DNA from: Nitrososphaeria archaeon
GTDB lineage: Archaea; Thermoproteota; Nitrososphaeria; JACIWG01
Reading direction: 5' to 3'
DNA length: 7,355 nt
Assembly (NCBI GenBank): GCA_014361085.1
Contig: JACIWG010000075.1
Coordinates: 1 to 7,355 of the forward strand
Within the stretch, counting starts at the first letter, position 1. Every line of letters starts with the position of its first letter. Positions 1 to 5,694 of this stretch are shown one piece after another. A program made the position numbers and the translations under genes. The notes below the pieces were generated by a model that was given only the letters and a program-made list of their open reading frames with translations, was not told where the DNA came from and did no database searches.

Positions 1-1
1 G

Positions 2-133
2 TTCCCAAACGAAATAGAAGAAGAGTTAACATGTAAAAGGATGAAAGAAGGTATACCCATCGACGAGGAAACTTTTTCTGAACTCGTAAAGTTGGCTAAA
101 AAATATGGGCTAACAGAACCAAAGAGCATATAA
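2..133 (+). CDS. C-terminal end of a malate/L-lactate dehydrogenase-like (Ldh_2) oxidoreductase, partial
   Basis: An open frame runs in from the left edge (first complete codon at 2) and stops at TAA 131-133, leaving 43 residues. The fragment starts FPNEIEEELTCKRMKEGIPI and continues DEETFSELVKLAKKYGL. This resembles the tail of the Ldh_2 family (COG2055), where a 'PGE' element, a charged helix, 'GIP(I/V)' and a final 'W/F-x-E-L' helix close the protein. Family members are NAD(P)-dependent 2-hydroxyacid dehydrogenases acting on malate, lactate, sulfolactate or ureidoglycolate; the fragment has no catalytic residues, so the substrate cannot be told. It converges on the HEPN gene with only 5 bp between the stops. 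The assignment comes from remembered family features of a short tail and is moderate; an unrelated protein with a similar helix remains possible. Confidence 0.6.
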   Translation, partial: FPNEIEEELTCKRMKEGIPIDEETFSELVKLAKKYGLTEPKSI

Positions 134-138
134 AAAAT
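131..138 (-). terminator. Possible T-tract terminator after the HEPN gene
   Basis: Read on the minus strand, a run of six T lies at 137-132, directly after the HEPN stop codon (139-141). Archaeal RNA polymerase often stops at such T-rich tracts without a hairpin. The region is AT-rich and the tract is short, so this is only a suggestion. It overlaps the stop of the converging Ldh_2 gene. Confidence 0.3.
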
Positions 139-564
139 TTATTTAATTACTTCATTCAATAGCCTGCAAACGTTAGAGAGGACAGTTTCAGCGGCCTTTA
201 AAGCATATTCGGCATCAGACCTAATATACAGTTCCTCCGGCGAAACACCCGTCTCCTCATCACCATACATAGCCATCTCACGCTCCTTTCTCAAGCTTCT
301 GGATATTGAGGCAAGTTCATCAATTTTTTCCTTAAACCATTCTGGAAACTTGTCTCTTTCCCTTTTCAAAACAGGTCCAACATCATGCCATTTAGGAGGC
401 TCTATCCCAACAAGCCTCAATGATGCCTTCAAAGCTAATTCAACTGCCTCCTGAGATTGTCTAACTACAAAAGGATAGTTTCCACCTTCTACTGCCTCCC
501 TAGCATGTCTAATTCTCTCTTCAGCCTGTCTAAGATTTGATTTTGCCAGCTCAAGGTTATTCAA
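139..564 (-). CDS. HEPN-domain protein (toxin-like partner of the adjacent nucleotidyltransferase)
   Basis: A 141-residue, mostly helical protein with HEPN features: an N-terminal helix (LELAKSNLRQAEERIRHARE), a conserved-type 'RQSQEAVELALKASL' helix at 35-49, 'PPKWHDVG' at 56-63, and an arginine-rich helix ending 'LRKEREMAMYGDEE' at 91-104. HEPN proteins are often RNases, and with MNT partners they form toxin-antitoxin modules (type VII in HepT/MntA). The usual RX4-6H motif is not intact: R95-x4 is followed by Y100 where His would stand, so RNase activity is doubtful. The start is TTG at 562-564, chosen because a strong GGGGAGGT Shine-Dalgarno precedes it by 8 nt and no ATG serves. It overlaps the end of the upstream nucleotidyltransferase gene by 8 bp, which suggests translational coupling. 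The HEPN family is clear; the toxin role is inferred from context. Confidence 0.87.
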   Translation of the reverse strand: MNNLELAKSNLRQAEERIRHAREAVEGGNYPFVVRQSQEAVELALKASLRLVGIEPPKWHDVGPVLKRERDKFPEWFKEKIDELASISRSLRKEREMAMYGDEETGVSPEELYIRSDAEYALKAAETVLSNVCRLLNEVIK

Positions 565-1072
565 TAACTATTACCTCCCCAAACTTGTAGTCCCTTTTCA
601 GTCTCCAATACCACTTTCTACCAACCCACACCCTTTCAGCTCCAAGTTCCATCAACTTTATCGAAAGTCTTTCTAAAATTTTTTTGAAGAAAGAATTTTT
701 ATCATATACAATTATACATTCATCAACCATGTCCAAGTATAGAGGTGAAATCTTTTTTGCTTCCTCAGTAGTCTTAATTATCGGTGAAAATGTGACATAA
801 TATCCTTTTTTCAAAAGCTCATTTAAACTTTTTTCGACAAGCTCTTCTGCCCTATTAAACATGGCTATCCTTTCAAACCTTGAAGTAGGTAAATTTTCTA
901 CTATTATGAGAAGGTCGACGTCACTATCTTTTCTCATTTGCCCTCTAGCAACACTTCCATAGACAATTAGGGATACAAGATCGTCTTTGAAGATTAGAAA
1001 TAGTGTATTAAGTAAATCTTTAATGAGACTTCTGTAAGGTTCTTCTATGTTTTCTAGTCCCGTTTTAAACAT
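557..1072 (-). CDS. Minimal nucleotidyltransferase (MNT, Pol beta superfamily), antitoxin-like partner of HEPN
   Basis: This 171-residue protein carries the nucleotidyltransferase signature GS-x10-DxD: 'YGSVARG' with G39-S40 and 'SDVDLLI' with D51 and D53, which bind the metal-nucleotide. In studied HEPN/MNT pairs the enzyme transfers AMP to a Tyr in the HEPN toxin and silences it. A third acidic residue is not evident in the following strand (residues 91-99, YYVTFSPII), which is replaced by an 'SPII' element as in many crenarchaeal-type members. The C-terminal part (about 132-171), with 'AERVWVGRKWYWRLKRDYKFGE', is an extra archaeal-type tail of unknown role. The gene is first in the operon and overlaps the HEPN gene by 8 bp. 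The ATG at 1072 lies about 26 bp from the centre of a clear TATA box, so the transcript is probably leaderless. Family assignment is secure; the antitoxin role is inferred. Confidence 0.9.
   Translation of the reverse strand: MFKTGLENIEEPYRSLIKDLLNTLFLIFKDDLVSLIVYGSVARGQMRKDSDVDLLIIVENLPTSRFERIAMFNRAEELVEKSLNELLKKGYYVTFSPIIKTTEEAKKISPLYLDMVDECIIVYDKNSFFKKILERLSIKLMELGAERVWVGRKWYWRLKRDYKFGEVIVIE
573..580 (-). promoter_or_regulatory. Strong Shine-Dalgarno of the HEPN gene
   Basis: The minus strand reads GGGGAGGT here, followed by 8 nt and then the TTG start at 564. It lies inside the last codons of the nucleotidyltransferase gene. This is the best ribosome binding site in the window and decides the TTG start. 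It contrasts with the first genes of transcripts nearby, which lack one. Confidence 0.8.
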
Positions 1073-1127
1073 TACATTAATTATAACTTTTCCTTTATAT
1101 AAAGTTACTCAAATGTTATAAATGTAA
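1072..1127. repeat. Imperfect inverted repeat around the operon TATA box
   Basis: TTACATTAATTATAA (1072-1086) and TTATAAATGTAA (1116-1127) are inverted copies apart from a 3-nt insertion in the left arm. Their common centre (about 1099.5) nearly coincides with the centre of the palindromic TATA box. It could be an operator for self-regulation of the HEPN/MNT pair, but the stretch is so AT-rich that chance symmetry is likely. Confidence 0.3.
1093..1104 (-). promoter_or_regulatory. TATA box of the nucleotidyltransferase-HEPN operon
   Basis: The perfect palindrome CTTTATATAAAG is centred near 1098, about 26 bp before the ATG at 1072, which places transcription start at or beside the start codon (leaderless). 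On the minus strand it is preceded by GAGTAA, a weak BRE-like element. Because the box is symmetrical it could also serve the divergent glycerate kinase gene, with a leader of about 40 nt. Confidence 0.6.
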
Positions 1128-1130
1128 AAA

Positions 1131-1140
1131 ATATTTTTAA
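1131..1140 (+). promoter_or_regulatory. Possible TATA element of the glycerate kinase gene
   Basis: ATATTTTTAA centred near 1136 lies 26-29 bp before the GTG (1162) and ATG (1165) candidate starts and is preceded by an A-rich run (GTAAAAAA), as expected of a BRE. This would give a leaderless or nearly leaderless mRNA. TTATAAAT at 1117-1124 is a competing candidate that would leave an 18-nt leader. Confidence 0.35.
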
Positions 1141-1164
1141 GACGTTCGTGAGAAGACTTTTGTG

Positions 1165-2505
1165 ATGAATGCTAAAAAGATTTTGAACTGGGATGAAGTT
1201 TCAGATACAAAGGAAAAGGCTATGGTTCTAGATATTATTGAAACAGGTTTGGAGACTGCGAACCCATATTCTTCAGTTTATAACATGCTTTCAACGCTTT
1301 CAAAAGATTTCAAAAAGTTCAATAAGATTGTGGTGATAGGATTCGGTAAGGCCAGCTATAGGATGGCTTTGGCTTGTGAATCAATTTTGGGTGAAAGAAT
1401 ATTTGATGGTGCCATAATTGTTCCAAAAGGCTCGATAAAGCTTTCAGAATTGAAGAAAATTAAAGTTCTTGAAGGCACACATCCTGTTCCCACTGAAATC
1501 AACGTAAACTCTGCAGGAAAACTGCTCGAAATATCTGGTGGCCTAACAACTGATGATCTTGTTATTTGCCTAATTTCTGGAGGGGGTTCAGCACTTTTCA
1601 CATATCCCGCTGAAGGTATAACCTTAGAAGATAAGCAGGAGATGACTAGACTTCTTCTCGCCGCTGGATCAACTATTCAAGAAATAAACTGTATAAGAAA
1701 ACATATTTCTGGTGTAAAGGGTGGGCAGCTCGCAAGACACATTTATCCAGCTAACCTTGTAAGCCTAATATTATCTGATGTTGTAGGTGATGACTTGAGC
1801 TCTATCGCTTCAGGCCCCACTTCCCCTGACCCATACACCTTCAAAGACGTTTACGAATTGTTTGAAAAATACCATTTAGTGGATAGAGTTCCCAAAAATA
1901 TAATGAAAAGGGTATTGGATGGGCTTAACGGTAAAGTTCCAGATACTCCAAAGCCTGGAGACAAAATTTTTGAAAAGGTAAAAAATATTATTGTAGCAAA
2001 CAACATTGGCACATTAAAGGCTATGGAGGAGAAGGCAAAATCATATGGATTAAACACTATGATATTAACCTCATATCTTGAAGGTGAGGCAAGAGAAGTT
2101 GGTAGGGTAATTGCCTCAATAGCTAAACAGTTAGTTAACCAGAAAGGCCCTATTCTTCCTCCATGCGCCATATTCTTTGGTGGAGAAACAACTGTAACAT
2201 TAAAGGGGAACGGTAGAGGTGGAAGAAACCAGGAAATGGCTTTGTCTGTTGCGATAGCAATAAAAGGTCTTAAAAACACAATATTTGCGTCAATAGGAAG
2301 TGACGGCATAGACGGAAACAGTGATGCTGCTGGAGCAATAGTAGATGGACAAACTGTTGAAAAAGCACTACAAAAGAACCTTTCTCCAATAAAATATCTA
2401 GAGAACAATGATTCTAACACATTTCTAAAGCAAGTAAACTCACTGATATATACTGGGCCAACTGGAACTAACGTGAACGACCTCTCTCTTCTCCTAGTCT
2501 ACTGA
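1165..2505 (+). CDS. Glycerate 2-kinase, MOFRL family
   Basis: A 446-residue protein (447 if the GTG at 1162 is used; numbering here follows the longer form). It matches the COG2379/MOFRL glycerate kinases, which phosphorylate D-glycerate to 2-phosphoglycerate with ATP and are used by archaea in the branched Entner-Doudoroff pathway. Visible signatures in order: 'GFGKASYRMA' (60-69), 'EGTHPVPTEIN' (104-114), 'LISGGGSAL' (137-145), 'EINCIRKHIS..KGG' (174-188), 'LSDVVGDDLSSIASGPTSPDP' in two parts (204-211 and 212-224), 'GNGRGGRNQEMAL' (349-361), 'SIGSDGIDGNSDAAGAIVD' (378-396) and 'TGPTGTNVNDL' (431-441). The N-terminal kinase-like domain and the C-terminal MOFRL domain are both complete, and length is normal. 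It runs divergently from the nucleotidyltransferase operon and its stop overlaps that of the NfeD gene by 7 bp. No Shine-Dalgarno is seen, and ATG 1165 versus GTG 1162 cannot be settled. Confidence in the function is high. Confidence 0.94.
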   Translation: MNAKKILNWDEVSDTKEKAMVLDIIETGLETANPYSSVYNMLSTLSKDFKKFNKIVVIGFGKASYRMALACESILGERIFDGAIIVPKGSIKLSELKKIKVLEGTHPVPTEINVNSAGKLLEISGGLTTDDLVICLISGGGSALFTYPAEGITLEDKQEMTRLLLAAGSTIQEINCIRKHISGVKGGQLARHIYPANLVSLILSDVVGDDLSSIASGPTSPDPYTFKDVYELFEKYHLVDRVPKNIMKRVLDGLNGKVPDTPKPGDKIFEKVKNIIVANNIGTLKAMEEKAKSYGLNTMILTSYLEGEAREVGRVIASIAKQLVNQKGPILPPCAIFFGGETTVTLKGNGRGGRNQEMALSVAIAIKGLKNTIFASIGSDGIDGNSDAAGAIVDGQTVEKALQKNLSPIKYLENNDSNTFLKQVNSLIYTGPTGTNVNDLSLLLVY

Positions 2506-3809
2506 ACCTTCTTTTTAACCTTCAAGACACCCTTTTCCCTTCCCACAACAACTACAGCATCTCCACTCTTTATTTCCTCATCGCTTGTCGCCTGCCAATA
2601 TTCTCCACCTACAACAACATAACCTTTTTTCCCTGGCAAAATATCGTCCGCAGCCCTACCTTCTCCAGTTGGAAGCCAGTCAACAGGCTTTCTTCTTAAA
2701 ACTATAGAAATTGCTTTAACAATTAGCACTGTTAAAATAATTCCAGCTGAAAGGGTTGCAGCAACAACAGTTAAAAGTGTTCTAAAAACCCATTCCGCTT
2801 GTATAAGTGTTGGAGAAAATGGGTTTGAAATTGTTAAAGCAAATCCAAGGGTTATAGCCACTGTACCTATTAAGGCGGCAATACCGTGAGCTCCCTTCTT
2901 AAGTTCTATAACAAAAAGCACTGCGCCAAAGATTACAAGGATTGCTGAAACAATGTTAATGTTTATTCCGAAGCCGACGAGACCAAGTATAACCATCATT
3001 GCGCCAACAATTTCAGCACCCATTCCAGGTGTCGAAAGCCCAACTAGTAAAACAAGTATTCCTATAGACAGTAGTAGAGAGGAGAGAAGCGGGTCAGTAA
3101 GGTATATTAAAATTTCTACATTAACAGGCTTATCGAAATACTTAAGTTCAAAGGGATATGTTTGAAGCTGGAAAACCGCGTCACCTCTCCTAACAGTCTT
3201 ACCGTCAGCATTTCTCAAAAGCTCTTCAAGAGAAGGTTCGACTGCATCAATAATATTACATTCTTTAGCTTCCTGTGCGTAAAGGTTAAGGTTTTCTGTA
3301 ACAAACTTTTCTGCAACAGTCGTATTTCTACCATGTAATGCTGCATACGAGATCATCTGCTGCTTGAACGCGTTAATGTACTTTGACTCTTTTGTCGGCT
3401 CAGAGCCTACAACAGGTTGAGCTGAACCAATTATAGAATATGGTGCCATTGCAGCATAGTCTGTAGCAACCAAAATATATGTTCCAGCAGAAAGAGACTG
3501 CGCTGCCTGCGGGTAAACATATCCTATGACTGGAACCTTTGAAGCTAAAATTGCTTGAACAATATTCATCATAGCATCAGCTGACCCACCCAAAGTGTTA
3601 AGTTGAAAAACAACCGCCTTAGCTCCAACATTTTCAGCATACGTTAAAGTGCTTCTAACATGCTCGACAGTTGCAACAGAAATGTATCCAGAAATGTCAG
3701 TGTAAACAACCAAATTTCTACCATCTAAGGCGTAGGCTTGCGAAAATAGTCCAAAATAGGTGATCAATAAAATTAGGATTAATAAGTTTATAATTCTTCT
3801 GCTAGCCAT
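2499..3809 (-). CDS. NfeD-type membrane-bound serine protease (ClpP class, stomatin operon partner)
   Basis: The ORF can open at 3830 (443 residues, numbering used here), but Met8 at 3809 is preferred: it gives a clean signal peptide (MASRRIINLLILILLITYF... ending 'QAYA', 8-34) and lies 5 nt after the start expected from the TATA box. An SppA/ClpP-like domain follows (about 38-200) with 'NTLGGSADAMMNIV' (78-91), the 'SAGTY' nucleophile S114 and 'ESKYINAF' with K150. These match the Ser/Lys dyad of Pyrococcus PH1510 (S97/K138 as remembered). Next come about four membrane spans (roughly 248-375) and a C-terminal NfeD OB-fold (about 385-443, 'LPGKKGYVVVGGEYWQA'). The protease domain should face outside the cell and cut hydrophobic membrane segments, stomatin being the known substrate in Pyrococcus. 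It converges with the glycerate kinase gene and follows the PfkB gene, not stomatin. Family assignment is strong; the substrate is unknown. Confidence 0.92.
   Translation of the reverse strand: MASRRIINLLILILLITYFGLFSQAYALDGRNLVVYTDISGYISVATVEHVRSTLTYAENVGAKAVVFQLNTLGGSADAMMNIVQAILASKVPVIGYVYPQAAQSLSAGTYILVATDYAAMAPYSIIGSAQPVVGSEPTKESKYINAFKQQMISYAALHGRNTTVAEKFVTENLNLYAQEAKECNIIDAVEPSLEELLRNADGKTVRRGDAVFQLQTYPFELKYFDKPVNVEILIYLTDPLLSSLLLSIGILVLLVGLSTPGMGAEIVGAMMVILGLVGFGININIVSAILVIFGAVLFVIELKKGAHGIAALIGTVAITLGFALTISNPFSPTLIQAEWVFRTLLTVVAATLSAGIILTVLIVKAISIVLRRKPVDWLPTGEGRAADDILPGKKGYVVVGGEYWQATSDEEIKSGDAVVVVGREKGVLKVKKKVQ
2508..2517 (+). terminator. Possible T-tract terminator after the glycerate kinase gene
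   Basis: CTTCTTTTTA follows the TGA stop at 2505 by two bases, and more pyrimidine-rich sequence follows (2521-2540). It is a plausible archaeal U-tract stop, but it lies inside the end of the converging NfeD gene, so base composition may have been shaped by its lysine codons. Confidence 0.25.
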
Positions 3810-3836
3810 TAGACCACAAATTAGAAACATAAACTA

Positions 3837-3844
3837 ATATTTAA
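3837..3844 (-). promoter_or_regulatory. TATA-like box of the NfeD gene
   Basis: The minus strand reads TTAAATAT preceded by AAAGCC (BRE-like). Its centre is about 31 bp from Met8 (3809) but only about 10 bp from the upstream Met at 3830, so it supports the shorter start. It lies in the gap between the PfkB stop (3856) and the NfeD start. Confidence 0.45.
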
Positions 3845-3855
3845 GGCTTTTAACA

Positions 3856-4824
3856 TTAAATTCTCAAATTTAGACCATTATATTCCAAAAACCTATTTAG
3901 TTCACCCTTATACGGTAAGGCCGTTATTGCACCATGTTTTGTGACAACAAGCGCTCCTAAAGCATTCGCTATCCTAACACTATCTCTTAACCCAAAATTC
4001 TTAAGCATTCCAACAATGAATCCAGCATTCCATCCATCACCTGCTCCCGTAGTGTCAACAGCTTTAACCTTGAACGCGGGCTCAAGAACACTAACACCAT
4101 CAACTGTCATCGAAAAGGCGCCTTTTGAGCCAAGTTTAATGCATACAATCTTGAGGCCGAAATTTAATGCTAGCGAGGCAGCCTTTTCATAGTCCGTTGT
4201 TCCGAAAAAGAATTCGGCCTCTTCAGTAGAAAATGATGCTATATCGCATTCTTTTAGAATAGTATAAGTTACCTTTCTTATCTCTTCCTCTGAATCCCAT
4301 ACTTCAGGCCTTAAAGTTGGGTCAAAGAAAACCCTTACCCCATTCTCTCTAGCAAATTTTACAGCCTTTAAAACAGTCTCCCTAGTCGTATTATAGGATA
4401 ATGAAAATCCAGAAACATGCAAAACTTTAGCGTTCCTTAAATAATTGAAATCCATATCTTCGATAGAAAGGTGTGTGTCAGCTGTTGAGCTTAGATGGGG
4501 ATTCCTATAAAATAGAAACCTTCTTTCACCAGTATTAGGCTCATTTGTTATAAACGCTAATGGAGTCCTAAACCCCCTTTTAACTTGAACGTTAGATGTA
4601 TCAACACAATTCTCTCTCAATATTTTGACAATATATTCTCCGAATGGATCCTCTCCTACAGCCGTTATAGCTCCGGAAGAAAAGCCTAGTCTAGATACGC
4701 CTATAAGCGTGTTCATTGGGGCTCCTCCAAAAGATTTCATAAAACGGGTTGCATCACGTAAGCTAACATTGTCTAGGGCAATAAAATCTATAATAGCTTC
4801 ACCTAATCCAATCACATCCACCAT
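3856..4824 (-). CDS. PfkB-family carbohydrate kinase, fructokinase-like
   Basis: This 322-residue protein is a full-length ribokinase/PfkB fold sugar kinase. Signature 1 is 'GGAPMNTLIGVSRLG' (33-47). Signature 2 is 'VDTTGAGDGWNAGF' (256-269), with D263 as the expected catalytic base and the GAG anion hole beside it. 'FYRNP' (106-110) and 'DPTLRPEVW' (168-176) recall fructokinases, with Thr where 'DxNxRP' usually has Asn. A C-terminal 'ANALGALVVTKHGA' helix (286-299) closes the nucleotide site. The family phosphorylates a hydroxymethyl group of sugars with ATP. Fructose is the best guess; 2-keto-3-deoxygluconate, which would pair with the glycerate kinase in the Entner-Doudoroff pathway, and ribose or nucleosides are alternatives. 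The gene stands between stomatin and NfeD, separated from the stomatin stop by 42 bp and from the NfeD start by 46 bp. The start ATG has no Shine-Dalgarno. Family certain, substrate uncertain. Confidence 0.92.
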   Translation of the reverse strand: MVDVIGLGEAIIDFIALDNVSLRDATRFMKSFGGAPMNTLIGVSRLGFSSGAITAVGEDPFGEYIVKILRENCVDTSNVQVKRGFRTPLAFITNEPNTGERRFLFYRNPHLSSTADTHLSIEDMDFNYLRNAKVLHVSGFSLSYNTTRETVLKAVKFARENGVRVFFDPTLRPEVWDSEEEIRKVTYTILKECDIASFSTEEAEFFFGTTDYEKAASLALNFGLKIVCIKLGSKGAFSMTVDGVSVLEPAFKVKAVDTTGAGDGWNAGFIVGMLKNFGLRDSVRIANALGALVVTKHGAITALPYKGELNRFLEYNGLNLRI

Positions 4825-4856
4825 AGCCTACATTCTCATGTTCAAAGTAGTAGAAG

Positions 4857-4864
4857 GTTAAATC
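4857..4864 (-). promoter_or_regulatory. TATA-like box of the PfkB gene
   Basis: The minus strand reads ATTTAACC preceded by GTAAAAG, a plausible BRE, centred about 36 bp before the ATG at 4824. Transcription would start near 4834 with a leader of about 10 nt. The BRE overlaps the stop of the stomatin gene. If it works, the kinase need not be co-transcribed with stomatin. Confidence 0.4.
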
Positions 4865-4866
4865 TT

Positions 4867-5658
4867 TTACTTTTCCTTTTGCTTAGAAAATACTAGACCC
4901 GGCAAAGCCTGCATAATATTTCCCTCTGTAACAATAATCAGGTTCTTTTCTCTAGCAATCTCCGTCCAAGTCTGAAGTTCCCTAAGTCTCATGGCAGCAG
5001 GACTTTTTGCATAAAACTCTGCAGCCTCAGCCATCTTCTGAGCCGCCATAAGCTCTCCTTCAGCAGTAATAATTCTACTTCTCCTTTCACGCTCCGCCTC
5101 AGCCTGCTTAGCTATAGCCCTCTGCATGCTCTCAGGTATGGCTGCATCACGTATTGCGACAGCCGTAACCTTTATACCCCACGGCTCAGTTGCTTCATCT
5201 AATATTGTCTGTAGCCTCTTATTCAATTCCTCTCTTTTCATTAAGAGGTCATCAAATTCTACTTGCCCAATAACATCCCTTAACGTCGTCTGTGCTAGAA
5301 GACTTGTTGCAAGCGCATAATCCTTAACCTTTAAAACAGCGTTTATTGCATCAGCTACCCTAAAATATACGACAGCGTCAACGTCTACAGTAACGTTATC
5401 CCTTGTAATAATCCTCTGCTTTGGAACATCGAATGTCACCAGACGAAGGTCAACAATTCTAGGCTTATCAACAAATGGGACAAGATAGACAACACCTGGA
5501 CCTTTAGCGCCCAAAAGTCTTCCAAGACGAAAGACAACAACCCTCTCATACTCTCTAACAATTCTTATCATTGAAGCAATAAGCCAAATAATGAAAAACA
5601 GTAGTATTATTAGAAAGAATGTTGCCTCTATACCAATCTGAAACACAGTATTAAACAT
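4867..5658 (-). CDS. Stomatin/prohibitin-like membrane protein (SPFH, slipin family)
   Basis: A 263-residue archaeal p-stomatin. One hydrophobic segment near the N-terminus (about 12-31) anchors it. The SPFH/Band 7 domain follows (about 32-180), with 'REYERVVVFRLGR' (35-47), 'GPGVVYLVPFVDK' (53-65), 'TRDNVTVDVDAVVYFRV' (85-101) and 'GIKVTAVAIRDAAIPESM' (161-178). A charged coiled-coil (about 180-216) leads to 'SPAAMRLRELQTWTEIA' (219-235) and a C-terminal hydrophobic stretch (240-257). These proteins oligomerise in the membrane and organise microdomains or control partner proteins. In Pyrococcus the C-terminal hydrophobic stretch is cut by NfeD protease; here the matching place reads 'NLIIVTEGNIM' (239-249), with a polar TEG break. 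It follows the arsenate reductase gene by 33 bp and has its own strong leaderless-type promoter. NfeD is one gene away, not adjacent. Family certain. Confidence 0.95.
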   Translation of the reverse strand: MFNTVFQIGIEATFFLIILLFFIIWLIASMIRIVREYERVVVFRLGRLLGAKGPGVVYLVPFVDKPRIVDLRLVTFDVPKQRIITRDNVTVDVDAVVYFRVADAINAVLKVKDYALATSLLAQTTLRDVIGQVEFDDLLMKREELNKRLQTILDEATEPWGIKVTAVAIRDAAIPESMQRAIAKQAEAERERRSRIITAEGELMAAQKMAEAAEFYAKSPAAMRLRELQTWTEIAREKNLIIVTEGNIMQALPGLVFSKQKEK

Positions 5659-5680
5659 ACACTAAATTGCTTCAGACCAC

Positions 5681-5694
5681 TATATATTCTTTTA
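5681..5694 (-). promoter_or_regulatory. BRE/TATA promoter of the stomatin gene (leaderless)
   Basis: The minus strand reads TAAAAGAATATATA: a purine-rich BRE followed by the TATA box AATATATA (5688-5681), centred about 26 bp before the ATG at 5658. That puts transcription start on the A of the start codon. No Shine-Dalgarno precedes the ATG. The BRE overlaps the stop codon of the upstream arsenate reductase gene. It is among the best promoters in the window. Confidence 0.7.

Noticed and set aside
1356..1601. Open frame on the strand opposite the glycerate kinase gene, and a longer one at 1851-2420
   Set aside because: Both lie wholly inside a gene with clear conserved motifs, their translations show no family features, and neither has a promoter or ribosome site. 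They are shadows of the coding strand.
2953..3165. Short plus-strand frames inside the NfeD, PfkB and stomatin genes (also 3941-4192, 4625-4861, 5126-5320)
   Set aside because: Antisense to well-supported genes, low-complexity translations rich in Ser, Thr and Pro, and no recognisable start signals.
2499..5658. Treating stomatin and NfeD as the standard two-gene operon
   Set aside because: A complete sugar kinase gene separates them, the order is reversed, and each has its own promoter-like element.
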